From Polynucleobacter sinensis (GTDB lineage: Bacteria; Pseudomonadota; Gammaproteobacteria; Burkholderiales; Burkholderiaceae), in contig NZ_LOJJ01000009.1 in NCBI RefSeq assembly GCF_001595985.1, positions 62,001-126,000 on the forward strand: a stretch of DNA of 64,000 nucleotides, read 5' to 3'. The position numbers were made by a program, and so were the translations under genes. The notes under the pieces were generated by a model. That model did no database searches, was not told where the DNA came from, and saw only the letters and a program-made list of their open reading frames with translations. Position 1 is the first letter of the stretch. Each line of letters starts with the position of its first letter. Shown here in pieces: positions 8,796 to 17,033 of the stretch.

Positions 8796-9728
8796 TTGCT
8801 CTACGTATTTAATGTTGTCTTCCCCGTATTCGCGCTCATTCTAATTGGTTACATTTGCGGTAGAACGGGTAAGTTGGGCGAGAGCGCCTCTGTTGAACTA
8901 AATCGATTTGTTGTCTGGCTTGCATTGCCAGCACAATTATTTAGCTTTGCATCAAGTAGTAGTTGGCAGACGCTTTGGCAGCCAGGATTTATTACGGCAT
9001 TTTTTCTCAGCTGCCTAGCAATATTTATTCTCATCTTTATGTTTAGCTGGTTTCGTAATCGCGATCTGGCAGTTGCTAGCTTTGCTGGCTTAAGCGCTTC
9101 TTATTCAAACACCGGTTATATGGGCATTCCTTTGTGTGTTCTCGCCCTTGGAGAAGACGGTTTAGCGCCAGCAATCATTTCAACTTTTATTGTTATGACC
9201 ATGTTTGCTTTTTCCACTGTATTAATAGAAATTAGTATGCTTTCTAGAAAGAGGCCCCATGAAATTTGTTGGAGCGTAGGCAAGTCTCTTTGCTCAAACC
9301 CATTATTACTTGCGCCTGTAGTTGGGTTGCTATGGTCCTCAACGGGTCTGGTTTTATATGAGCCACTAATGCAAGTAATTTTATTTCTGGCGGCAGCGGC
9401 GACGCCGTGTGCCCTGGTGTCGATCGGTTTATTTTTAATGAAAAAAGAAGATTCCGCTCCTCAGCAAGCGTGGGCGATTAGTTTTGCAAAACTGATATTA
9501 CAGCCCTTGTTGGCCTGGTCGATTGCTGGCCCCATCTTGGATTTACCTTCACTGTGGGTGGGGGCGGTAGTGATTCTATCGGCGCTTCCTACTGGGACTG
9601 GACCATTTATGTTGGCTCAATATTTCAAGGCAGATGGTCGGGTCATTTCTAGGGTGGTCTTAATTACCACGGTAGGATCTTTGTTAACGCTCTCACTATT
9701 TTTGTGGTGGAGTGGTAGTGGGATTTGA
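8796..9728 (+). CDS. AEC family transporter (auxin efflux carrier-like)
   Basis: A 310-residue membrane protein with about ten hydrophobic segments, and the two-half architecture of the auxin-efflux-carrier/malonate permease family. Typical marks are SYSNTGYMGIPLCVLALGE in the first half and ALPTGTGPFMLAQYF in the second, the crossed-helix transport motifs. The substrate is unknown; bacterial members move dicarboxylates or similar anions. The start is a TTG codon at 8796, supported by an AAGGCGG ribosome-binding site at 8781-8787 and by the immediately following hydrophobic helix. The 3' end overlaps convergent maiA by 33 bp. Confidence 0.88.
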   Translation: MLYVFNVVFPVFALILIGYICGRTGKLGESASVELNRFVVWLALPAQLFSFASSSSWQTLWQPGFITAFFLSCLAIFILIFMFSWFRNRDLAVASFAGLSASYSNTGYMGIPLCVLALGEDGLAPAIISTFIVMTMFAFSTVLIEISMLSRKRPHEICWSVGKSLCSNPLLLAPVVGLLWSSTGLVLYEPLMQVILFLAAAATPCALVSIGLFLMKKEDSAPQQAWAISFAKLILQPLLAWSIAGPILDLPSLWVGAVVILSALPTGTGPFMLAQYFKADGRVISRVVLITTVGSLLTLSLFLWWSGSGI

Positions 9729-10379
9729 TCCCTCTGCGTCTATTTGATTTTCCCAAGAGGCGTCAATAAATGCTGGTAGCGTCATGCACTCATTAAATAT
9801 CTTTATGAGCGTTGGATAAGTATTTATATCTAGCTTTGCGCTAAGCGCATTAAAGATTTGCGGAACTAAGCAAATATCAATCAAGCCAGGCTCATCGCCA
9901 TAAGCAAAGCGACCCACCCTTGAATCTGTACTCAATTGTTTTTCTAGGCTCGCTAAACCCAAATTCATCCAATGTTGATTCCAGGTATCTTTTGCCTCCG
10001 CACTGATACCCAAGGTTTTGATGAGATAGCGCAATACTCTTAAATTATTTATCGGGTGAATTTCAATCGCAATATCCATGGCGACAGCGCGCACCCATGC
10101 ACGGTCGATTGCAGTTTTTGGTAGCAGGGCTGGAGTTGCTTGAATCTCTTCGAGGTACTCAATAATCGCAAGAGATTGATGAATGGTATGACTACCATCG
10201 GTATAAAGGGGCACTAAGCGATTGGGATTTTTGTTGGTATAACTTGAGGAGGATTGTTCGCCGCCCTCCTTGAGAAGGTGAACTGGAATTACTTCGTAAT
10301 CCATTCCTTTTAGGTTCAAAGCAATGCGCACCCGAAAGGCTGCAGAGCTTCGCCAAAAACTATAAAGCTGAGGTTTCAT
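9696..10379 (-). CDS. maiA: Maleylacetoacetate isomerase (zeta-class GST)
   Basis: A 227-residue glutathione-S-transferase-fold protein. The N-terminal thioredoxin-like domain starts with YSFWRSSAAFRVRIALNLKG, the zeta-class SSxxxRVR glutathione-site motif, and includes NRLVPLYTDG and the HQSLAIIEYLEE motif. The C-terminal helical domain carries GDEPGLIDICLVPQIFNA. This fits maleylacetoacetate isomerase of tyrosine/aromatic degradation, though no other pathway gene is adjacent, so it could also act on related substrates such as maleylpyruvate. The C-terminal tail is Thr/Pro-rich and its codons overlap the convergent AEC gene. Confidence 0.85.
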   Translation of the reverse strand: MKPQLYSFWRSSAAFRVRIALNLKGMDYEVIPVHLLKEGGEQSSSSYTNKNPNRLVPLYTDGSHTIHQSLAIIEYLEEIQATPALLPKTAIDRAWVRAVAMDIAIEIHPINNLRVLRYLIKTLGISAEAKDTWNQHWMNLGLASLEKQLSTDSRVGRFAYGDEPGLIDICLVPQIFNALSAKLDINTYPTLIKIFNECMTLPAFIDASWENQIDAEGSNPTTTPPQK

Positions 10380-10458
10380 AAAAGATTCCTGATGTCATAT
10401 CCCTCAGTATATTGGGGCTTCATTGAGTCTATATCTGCGGTGATTTAGACTAGATGCT

Positions 10459-11088
10459 ATGGATCAAATTAATTTCTGGATTGGCATCATCGCGACAATT
10501 GCTTTTGCGGTTACTGGAGTATTGGCTATCGCCGATCGTGGCGTAGACCTTTTTGGGGTGCTAGTTCTAGGTGTGATCACTGCAATTGGCGGCGGAACCC
10601 TACGTGACATCATCCTGGAGGTGCCTGCATTTTGGTCAATCGCGCAGATTTATATTTGGGTAGCTTTGGGCGCATGTGTCGTCACTTTCGTGGCCGAGTC
10701 TTTTTTTACTCAACCGCAGATTTATCGTTGGATGCTATATATCGATGGATTGGGCGCAGCTTTGTTTGGAATTCAAGGTGCGGATAAGGCTTGGAATTTA
10801 GGTTTTGGGTTGCCAGTTGCTCCAGTCATTTTGGGTGTGGTTACTGCAATTGGCGGCGGCCTCTTGCGCGATATTTTGGCAGGTAGAAAAACACTGCTGA
10901 TGTCGCATGAACTATATGCCATTCCAGTAACGCTAGGATGTTTTTTATACATCCTGATTTTGAATTTCTTCCCCGAGTTCACGCTTGAGGGCTCAGTGAT
11001 TTGTATGTTGGCTATCTTTAGTTTGCGGGCAGCTGCTATCTACTGGGATCTAACCGTACCCAAATTATTCATTACTAAAACGCGCTAA
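10459..11088 (+). CDS. TRIC-like / UPF0126 membrane protein (YadS/YicG type)
   Basis: A 209-residue protein of about seven membrane helices made from two repeats, each with the signature AIGGGTLRDI (residues about 47-56) and AIGGGLLRDIL (about 132-142). This double GGGxxRD motif defines the bacterial trimeric intracellular cation channel (TRIC) homologues, formerly UPF0126. Homologues conduct K+, and a related protein has been linked to glycine uptake; the physiological substrate here is unknown. Its 3' end overlaps the convergent gamma-glutamyltransferase gene by 14 bp. Confidence 0.88.
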   Translation: MDQINFWIGIIATIAFAVTGVLAIADRGVDLFGVLVLGVITAIGGGTLRDIILEVPAFWSIAQIYIWVALGACVVTFVAESFFTQPQIYRWMLYIDGLGAALFGIQGADKAWNLGFGLPVAPVILGVVTAIGGGLLRDILAGRKTLLMSHELYAIPVTLGCFLYILILNFFPEFTLEGSVICMLAIFSLRAAAIYWDLTVPKLFITKTR

Positions 11089-12673
11089 CTGCCCCGTCAC
11101 TACGAGGATCCCAGCCGCCGTGCAATGTGCCTGATGGGTCACGAATAATGCAGCCAGCATGGCCCATGTTTTCATCAAAGGCATCGAGTATTTCAATCTC
11201 GTGACCTAAAGAGTGCAGCTCTTTGGCAACCCACGGACTAAAGCGTGACTCTAACTTTAAGCTGTCGCTAGTTTGTCCCCAGGTTCTGCCAAGTAGCCAG
11301 CGTGGGCGGCTGATCGCATCTTGCGGATCAAGTCCATATATTGCTGTACGAGTAAAGACGGCGCACTGTGTTTGGGGTTGACCATCGCCCCCCATCGTGC
11401 CGTACACCATAGACCGACCATCCTTAAATAAAGCCATCGCTGGATTCAATGTGTGGAATGGTTTGCGATAAGGTTCAAGATGATTGAGGGTTTTTGGATC
11501 AAGCGAGAAACTACATCCTCTGTTTTGCCAATTGATGCCTGACTTTGGCAAAACAATTCCAGCCCCAAACTCGTGATAAATGCTTTGAATAAAGGAAACA
11601 CAATTTCCATTGCCATCAACCACACCCATCCAAATCGTATCGGCCGGTCCTTTGCCTTGGCCCCAGGGCAACGCTTTTTCAGCATCAATATTTTTTGCTA
11701 ACTTCTTTAAGAAAGCAGGGGCTAGGAAAGACTGCGCATTTTTTTTCATGTACGCTGGGTCGGTGACAAATTGATCGCGCACCTTAAATGCTTGTTTAGT
11801 AGCCTCAACACAGTGATGAATGTACTCAGCGCTGTCGACCTTGAAGCGCTTGAGATTAAGTTGATCCAGTATGCCAATGATCATCAGAGACACAACGCCC
11901 TGGGTTGGTGGCGTCATGTTGTAGACATTCCCCATGCTGTGCTTGAGTTCAAGTGGGTCAATGAGTTTTGCTTGATGGCGATGAAGATCCGATAGCCTTA
12001 GAGGGCTGCCGATATCTGTGAGCTCCTTGGCAACTAATTCAGCTAAATCGCCACGGTAGTAATCTTCTGTTCCTTTGCGAGAAATTTGACGCAACGTTTT
12101 TGCAAGACGCTCTTGTTTGAAGATGCTGCCTACCTTGGGCGCCTTGCCATCAACTAAAAATGTCTCTGCAAATCCAGGGATAGGGCTTAACTCTGATTTC
12201 TTCTTTTCCGTCAAACTGGATTGACTGCGTGTGACTGGCACTCCAGCTTCGGCGTAGTGAATCGCATCAGCCAGTAAGCGAGAGAGTGGAAGCTTGCCAC
12301 CAAGACCTTGTTGCGAAAGTTTCTGAGCAGCACCCCAGCCAGAAATGGTGCCTGCAACAGTATTGGCTGCAATAGCTCCCCTAAACGGAATGGCAGAAGT
12401 AATGCCACGCTCCGCATACCACTGCTTGGTTGCTAGGCCAGCGGTTGCACCGCAGGCATCAATTCCGCCGATTGCCTTACCAGGTGAATGAATCACCCAG
12501 AAAGAATCACCACCGATAGAGTTCATATGGGGATAGACGACCGCGATGGTGGCGGCTGCGGCAATCATCGCCTCAAGGGCGTTACCGCCTTCACGGAGCA
12601 CAGCAAGCGCCGATTCAGATGCCAGCGAGTGGGGCGCCGCTGCCATTCCCCTAATTCCCCATTTTTGTTGCAT
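11075..12673 (-). CDS. Gamma-glutamyltransferase family protein, YwrD type
   Basis: A 532-residue Ntn-hydrolase precursor of the gamma-glutamyltranspeptidase family. The probable autoprocessing threonine is T346 in GPADTIWMGVVD; the classical GGT TTH motif is replaced by DTIW, as in Bacillus YwrD. Other family landmarks are NSIGGDSFWV near residue 51 and NPAMALFKDG and GTMGGDGQPQ in the small subunit. There is no signal peptide (start MQQKWGIRGMAAAPH), so a cytoplasmic location is likely, unlike periplasmic E. coli Ggt. Substrate preference cannot be told from sequence; hydrolase rather than transpeptidase activity is plausible. It stands alone on its strand. Confidence 0.88.
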   Translation of the reverse strand: MQQKWGIRGMAAAPHSLASESALAVLREGGNALEAMIAAAATIAVVYPHMNSIGGDSFWVIHSPGKAIGGIDACGATAGLATKQWYAERGITSAIPFRGAIAANTVAGTISGWGAAQKLSQQGLGGKLPLSRLLADAIHYAEAGVPVTRSQSSLTEKKKSELSPIPGFAETFLVDGKAPKVGSIFKQERLAKTLRQISRKGTEDYYRGDLAELVAKELTDIGSPLRLSDLHRHQAKLIDPLELKHSMGNVYNMTPPTQGVVSLMIIGILDQLNLKRFKVDSAEYIHHCVEATKQAFKVRDQFVTDPAYMKKNAQSFLAPAFLKKLAKNIDAEKALPWGQGKGPADTIWMGVVDGNGNCVSFIQSIYHEFGAGIVLPKSGINWQNRGCSFSLDPKTLNHLEPYRKPFHTLNPAMALFKDGRSMVYGTMGGDGQPQTQCAVFTRTAIYGLDPQDAISRPRWLLGRTWGQTSDSLKLESRFSPWVAKELHSLGHEIEILDAFDENMGHAGCIIRDPSGTLHGGWDPRSDGAVSAF

Positions 12674-12884
12674 GGTTATTTTGTCCCCAATAAATATATT
12701 GCCGATTCCTTATTAGACGCTAGGAGAATACTTGTTGCTTCATTGCATCTACTTTGACGATTTTTCGGGAAAACCCCGATCTAATTTGATGGGGAATTAC
12801 CCTAAGTAGTGGATTTCTTTGATTTTTTTCAAGCCATAATCGACCCGTTGTTATTTATTCAATAAAAATAGTTAGGAGCTACTG

Positions 12885-14555
12885 ATGTCAACATCAACTA
12901 AAGCAGCCCCAATGACCGCTGAAGAGCGCAAAGTTATTTTTGCTTCCTCTTTGGGTACGGTTTTTGAGTGGTACGACTTTTATCTTTACGGTTCATTGGC
13001 TGCCGTTATCGCCAAGCAATTCTTCTCAGGCCTAGATGCAGGTTCAGCCTTCATTTTCGCGTTGCTAGCGTTTGCTGCCGGTTTTATCGTTCGCCCATTT
13101 GGCGCTTTAGTATTCGGTCGCTTAGGTGATTTGATTGGTCGTAAATACACCTTCTTGGTGACGATCTTGTTGATGGGTGGTGCCACTTTCATCGTGGGTA
13201 TTCTGCCTAACTATGCAACTATCGGCGTTGCTGCCCCAGTAATCTTGATCGCATTACGTATGCTTCAAGGTTTGGCTTTGGGTGGTGAGTACGGTGGTGC
13301 TGCAACTTACGTTGCTGAGCACGCTCCTCATGGTAAGCGTGGCGCATATACAGCTTGGATTCAAACAACAGCTACTCTTGGCTTGTTCTTGTCCTTGCTT
13401 GTGATTTTGTTCACACGTGAATTTACTGGTCCAGACTTTGAAGTTTGGGGCTGGCGTGTTCCATTCATCGTTTCTATCGCTTTGTTGGCTATTTCTGTTT
13501 GGATCCGTTTGTCTATGAACGAATCCCCAGCTTTCAAGAAGATGAAAGATGAAGGCAAATTATCTAAGGCGCCTTTGACAGAGTCATTCGGTCAATGGAA
13601 GAACTTGAAGATTGTTATCTTGGCATTGTTTGGTCTGGTTGCAGGTCAAGCGGTGGTTTGGTACACAGGCCAGTTCTATGCTTTGTTCTACCTCACACAA
13701 GTGTTGAAGGTAGACGCTAAGACAGCGAACTTATTGATTGCTGCTTCATTGGTAATCGGCACGCCGTTCTTCGTAGTATTCGGTAGCTTGTCAGACAAGA
13801 TTGGCCGTAAGGTCATCATCATGGGTGGCTTGTTATTGGCTGTAATTACTTACATTCCAAATACACCAGTTTCTGTATTTAATGCCTTGACTCACTTTGC
13901 TAACCCAGCATTAGAAAAAGCAATGGCAACATCACCAGCAACTATTACTGCTGATGTAAACGAATGTACATTCCAGTTCAACCCAACAGGTACTGCTAAG
14001 TTCACTAGCTCTTGCGATATCGCAAAGCAAGTGATGGCTTCCAACTCTGCTAGCTACAGCACTGTTGCTGGTCCTGCAGGCTCTACAGCAGTTGTGAAGA
14101 TTGGTGATACAGAAATCACTGGCTACTCAGCAAAAGGCTTGGCTCCAGCTGATGCGAAAGCAAAAGATGCTGAGTTCAAGAAAGCGATTCGTGAGGCATT
14201 GAATGCCGCTGGTTACCCAGCTAAAGCAAACCCAGCTGACGTGAACTATGTTGCTGTATTGCTCTTGTTGGTGTACTTGGTGATTTTGGTGACCATGGTT
14301 TATGGCCCAATCGCGGCGATGTTGGTTGAGATGTTCCCAACCCGCATTCGTTACACCTCTATGTCTTTGCCATACCATATTGGTAACGGTTGGTTCGGTG
14401 GCTTGTTGCCAACGATCTCCTTCGCCTTGGTAGCGCAAAACGGTAACATTTACTACGGTCTCTGGTACCCAATCATCATCGCTGCGATGACATTGGTAAT
14501 CGGTGTACTGTTTGTACGTGAAACAAAAGACGTAGATATCTACGCAAAAGACTAA
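12885..14555 (+). CDS. MHS-family MFS transporter with large periplasmic insertion
   Basis: A 556-residue major facilitator of the metabolite:H+ symporter family (FASSLGTVFEWYDFYLYG start; GRLGDLIGRKYTF and GSLSDKIGRK loop motifs; RMLQGLALGGEYGGA). After the ninth membrane helix there is an insertion of about 125 residues (roughly 328-453), rich in Ala, Thr and Ser, with two cysteines (C361, C377). By normal MFS topology it lies in the periplasm, where a disulfide is possible. The family imports osmolytes or organic acids; the substrate is not evident. Codon choice is markedly uniform compared with its neighbours, suggesting strong expression. The ribosome-binding site is TTAGGAG and a terminator follows directly. 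Confidence 0.9.
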   Translation: MSTSTKAAPMTAEERKVIFASSLGTVFEWYDFYLYGSLAAVIAKQFFSGLDAGSAFIFALLAFAAGFIVRPFGALVFGRLGDLIGRKYTFLVTILLMGGATFIVGILPNYATIGVAAPVILIALRMLQGLALGGEYGGAATYVAEHAPHGKRGAYTAWIQTTATLGLFLSLLVILFTREFTGPDFEVWGWRVPFIVSIALLAISVWIRLSMNESPAFKKMKDEGKLSKAPLTESFGQWKNLKIVILALFGLVAGQAVVWYTGQFYALFYLTQVLKVDAKTANLLIAASLVIGTPFFVVFGSLSDKIGRKVIIMGGLLLAVITYIPNTPVSVFNALTHFANPALEKAMATSPATITADVNECTFQFNPTGTAKFTSSCDIAKQVMASNSASYSTVAGPAGSTAVVKIGDTEITGYSAKGLAPADAKAKDAEFKKAIREALNAAGYPAKANPADVNYVAVLLLLVYLVILVTMVYGPIAAMLVEMFPTRIRYTSMSLPYHIGNGWFGGLLPTISFALVAQNGNIYYGLWYPIIIAAMTLVIGVLFVRETKDVDIYAKD

Positions 14556-14580
14556 GTCGTTTTAGTCTGCATCAAATAAA

Positions 14581-14609
14581 AACCCGATCAGAAATGGTCG
14601 GGTTTTTTT
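14581..14609 (+). terminator. Intrinsic terminator after the MHS transporter
   Basis: A 9-bp stem with one G-T wobble (14581-14589 with 14596-14604) and a 6-nt loop is followed by a T run. It lies between two convergent genes, 26 bp after the transporter stop codon. Confidence 0.85.
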
Positions 14610-14619
14610 ATTCCTCAAA

Positions 14620-15231
14620 TTAATCCCAAAGATTTTTCTGATTGCTGCGATTAAAAAGCGCTTGATTCTGATTGGCTATAGAAGTCATTCTTAGACCTGG
14701 CACCACTTTAATCTCAGCGCCCGCTGTGAGTATGCCGGTTTGATTTACGCGTAAGTACCACCCACTAAATCCTGATTGCAGCATCGCTTTTGCCGCACCT
14801 TTGTACCCCATCTTGGCATTGAACTTAAAGCAGGGTTCGCGCAATTTGACTACGGTAAATTCCAAATCGCCAATGTGAAGTCTGTCGCCAATAAATACTT
14901 CAGTCTCAAGTAGGCCCTCAATCGTGAAGTTCTCACCTAAAGCGCCCAGCGGAAGACTAACTAACTTTTTTGTTTCTCGTGTGAGTAGTTCATTCCAAAA
15001 ACCGTAATGCTCTATTGGGTAAGCATAGATTGCTTTCTCGATCCCCCCATGTACCGATGGGTCGGCCTGCTCGTCACCCGAGACGCCTAGACGAGTAATT
15101 TCAATTGGAAGTGGGTGATCTAAATTGCTGATAGATTCTTTATTAATGGCCGATGCTACCCGTTGATAGTTTGGATGATGTGAGCCAAAGAGCGGCACAA
15201 CTTTACCGGTAGAAATAGATATTAAGCGCAT
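14620..15231 (-). CDS. MOSC domain protein (YiiM type)
   Basis: A protein of about 203 residues with the MOSC fold found at the C-terminus of eukaryotic molybdenum-cofactor sulfurases. The conserved cysteine lies in LREPCFKFNAKMG, and VSGDEQADPSVHGGIEKAIYAYP is the YiiM-like signature. YiiM in E. coli reduces N-hydroxylated bases such as 6-hydroxyaminopurine as a Moco enzyme. A TTG at 15264 would add 11 residues, but ATG at 15231 (MRLISIST) matches the family start better and is preferred. The gene is divergent from the hypothetical gene at 15278. Confidence 0.85.
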   Translation of the reverse strand: MRLISISTGKVVPLFGSHHPNYQRVASAINKESISNLDHPLPIEITRLGVSGDEQADPSVHGGIEKAIYAYPIEHYGFWNELLTRETKKLVSLPLGALGENFTIEGLLETEVFIGDRLHIGDLEFTVVKLREPCFKFNAKMGYKGAAKAMLQSGFSGWYLRVNQTGILTAGAEIKVVPGLRMTSIANQNQALFNRSNQKNLWD

Positions 15232-15277
15232 AGACTCAGATGACTGATAAGATGAATTGATCAAATTGAGAAAGTAA

Positions 15278-15688
15278 ATGATGCATCTTTTTAGGCTAGT
15301 TGTGACAATTGTTCTTTGCGGACTTGCTGTTCAATCAGCCTATGCGAAGTGGGATGAGGAGCGCGATATTACGACCAACGGCAAGGATGAGTTGGTTTAT
15401 TACTATAAGACCAATGATCAGGGTCAGAAGTTGGTCTTGGATAAATACGTCAAGCGTCTGATTTTTATTCGGCCTGATCGCCTCCATAAGCGCACCATTC
15501 GCCTGATCAAGGTAGATGGTCAGGCGATTGAGGTGATTAGCGACCCTTTTTCTCATTACCCCGAGCAAACGGCCATTGTTTTTGAAAATAAGGACGAGGT
15601 CCTGAAAAAGCTCTTTTTAGCCAAAAAAATCGAGGTTTTCGTGCGCTATAACCGAGATGAAGCAATGAGTAGCTTCCAAATAAGGTAA
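15278..15688 (+). CDS. Hypothetical secreted protein
   Basis: I do not recognise this family. It is 136 residues with a clear signal peptide (LFRLVVTIVLCGLAVQSAYA, cleavage near residue 23). The mature part is small, strongly basic and beta-rich (KRLIFIRPDRLHKRTIRLIKVDG), with no cysteine. Two ATG codons in tandem (15278, 15281) can start it; the choice changes one residue. It sits between the divergent MOSC gene and a tRNA gene. It is probably periplasmic, but no function can be assigned. Confidence 0.7.
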   Translation: MMHLFRLVVTIVLCGLAVQSAYAKWDEERDITTNGKDELVYYYKTNDQGQKLVLDKYVKRLIFIRPDRLHKRTIRLIKVDGQAIEVISDPFSHYPEQTAIVFENKDEVLKKLFLAKKIEVFVRYNRDEAMSSFQIR

Positions 15689-15726
15689 GTCTTAGGGCCG
15701 CAGTCTGCGCCTTCCCCTGACTGATT

Positions 15727-15755
15727 TAGACAGAAGGCTTTTCATCATTTACAAT
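15727..15755 (+). promoter_or_regulatory. Promoter of the CAT tRNA gene
   Basis: A -35-like TAGACA (15727-15732) and a -10-like TACAAT (15750-15755) are 17 bp apart, each with five of six consensus bases. Transcription would begin about 7 bp downstream, a few bases before the mature tRNA 5' end at 15765. Confidence 0.6.
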
Positions 15756-15764
15756 AGTGAGTTC

Positions 15765-15841
15765 GGCGAATTAGCTCAGCTGGTTAGAGCGACGGAATCA
15801 TAATCCGCAGGTCCGGGGTTCAAATCCCTGATTCGCCACCA
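15765..15841 (+). tRNA. tRNA with CAT anticodon (tRNA-Met, or tRNA-Ile2)
   Basis: A complete 77-nt cloverleaf: 7-bp acceptor stem (15765-15771 with 15831-15837), D arm GCTC/GAGC, anticodon loop ATCATAA with CAT at 15799-15801, T arm CGGGG-TTCAAAT-CCCTG, and an encoded CCA end. The 27-43 pair at the top of the anticodon stem is an A-C mismatch. The acceptor begins with a normal G1-C72 pair, so it is not an initiator tRNA. It could be elongator Met or the lysidine-modified Ile(CAU) species; the latter would need comparison with the other CAT tRNAs of the genome. It stands alone with its own promoter and terminator. Confidence 0.93.
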
Positions 15842-15847
15842 AACTTA

Positions 15848-15880
15848 GGGCTAGAGAAGATATTCTCTAGCCCTTTTTCT
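15848..15880 (+). terminator. Intrinsic terminator after the tRNA
   Basis: A perfect 11-bp stem (15848-15858 with 15863-15873) with a GATA loop and a T-rich tail lies 6 bp after the tRNA CCA end. It also separates the tRNA from the convergent Bug-protein gene. Confidence 0.9.
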
Positions 15881-15894
15881 TTTATGTTGCGGGA

Positions 15895-16893
15895 TTAGTC
15901 TGCCCGAATGTTTGCCTTGAGGACAACATTCTTCCAGACTCGTTGTTGTTGGGCAATGAGGGCTGCAAATTCAGCGGGAGATCCACCGCCAATAACGGCA
16001 TCTTCACTTGCAAATCGTTCTGCAACGGCTGGTGTTCTAAGGGCTTTATAAGACTCTTCTTGAATACGCTTAATCACGCTCTCAGGTGTATTTGCAGGCA
16101 CCAGAATTCCATACCATTGGACGGATTCAAAGCCCTTGTAACCCGATTCAGCTACTGTTGGAAGATTTGGTAGAGAGGAAATTCTCTGCGGAGTTCCGGT
16201 AGCAATCGCCCTTAACTTTCCCGAGCGAATATATTGAAGTAGAGCTGGAGTACCTGCGGAGAATACTTGGATTCTGCCTGCCAATAGATCGGTTAACGCG
16301 GGGCCGGTTCCTTTGTAAGGGATGTGTGTGATTTCCATTCCCGTAGTGAGTTTGAGATACTCCATTGCGAGATGGCCAGCGCTGGCATTACCGGCAGAAC
16401 CGTAATTTAATTTACCTGGATTATTTTTAGCATAGGCCACTAATTCTTTGAGATTCTCTACCGGTAAGTCTGGGTGCACTACGAAGAGGCTTGGTACTTT
16501 GGCTAAAAGCGTGACGGGTGCAAAGTCTTTATTCACGTCATACCCAGTATTGGTGAAGATGTAGGGATTGACTGCCATTGATCCAACGTGCCCAAGAATC
16601 ATGGTGTAACCATCCGCCGGCGCTTTTGAAACCTCTAACATTGCGGGAACGCCGCCTCCCCCTGCTTTGTTTTCAAGGATGACTGGAAACGGCAATTGCT
16701 TCGATAGTTCTTGGCTAACTGTTCGAGCCACAATGTCAGATGTTCCTCCGGGAACAAACGGCACAATAAATCGCATTGGCTTTTGCGGCCAATTCGATTG
16801 CGAAAGGCTGGTGTTCAAGTAACTTGCTAGACCCATTGCTAAGCAGCCTTGCAATATTGAGCGACGCTGTTTGTTAGCAGTATTGTTTTCCAT
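15895..16893 (-). CDS. Bug/TctC-type extracytoplasmic substrate-binding protein
   Basis: A 332-residue periplasmic binding protein of the tripartite tricarboxylate transporter (TctC/Bug) family. The N-terminus carries twin arginine and a hydrophobic stretch (QRRSILQGCLAMGLASYLN), a Tat-like or Sec signal. The mature domain begins WPQKPMRFIVPFVPGGTSDIVAR, and AGGGGVPAMLEVSKAPADGYT and GSAGNASAGHLAMEYL are family hallmarks. Ligands are usually small carboxylates or amides. No tctA/tctB membrane genes are near, so it is one of the orphan Bug proteins common in Burkholderiales and may work with a remote permease. Confidence 0.93.
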   Translation of the reverse strand: MENNTANKQRRSILQGCLAMGLASYLNTSLSQSNWPQKPMRFIVPFVPGGTSDIVARTVSQELSKQLPFPVILENKAGGGGVPAMLEVSKAPADGYTMILGHVGSMAVNPYIFTNTGYDVNKDFAPVTLLAKVPSLFVVHPDLPVENLKELVAYAKNNPGKLNYGSAGNASAGHLAMEYLKLTTGMEITHIPYKGTGPALTDLLAGRIQVFSAGTPALLQYIRSGKLRAIATGTPQRISSLPNLPTVAESGYKGFESVQWYGILVPANTPESVIKRIQEESYKALRTPAVAERFASEDAVIGGGSPAEFAALIAQQQRVWKNVVLKANIRAD

Positions 16894-17033
16894 GCTTTGT
16901 CTCTGATTTTTTAACTTTGTTTTTTTGACGAATTCATGCTGATTTCAAATGATATTTGATTGGAACGCTTATGGTTTCTTTGTAGGTATATTGAGGGTTT
17001 GGTAGTTTATGGTTGGCTACATGGAATCAATGT

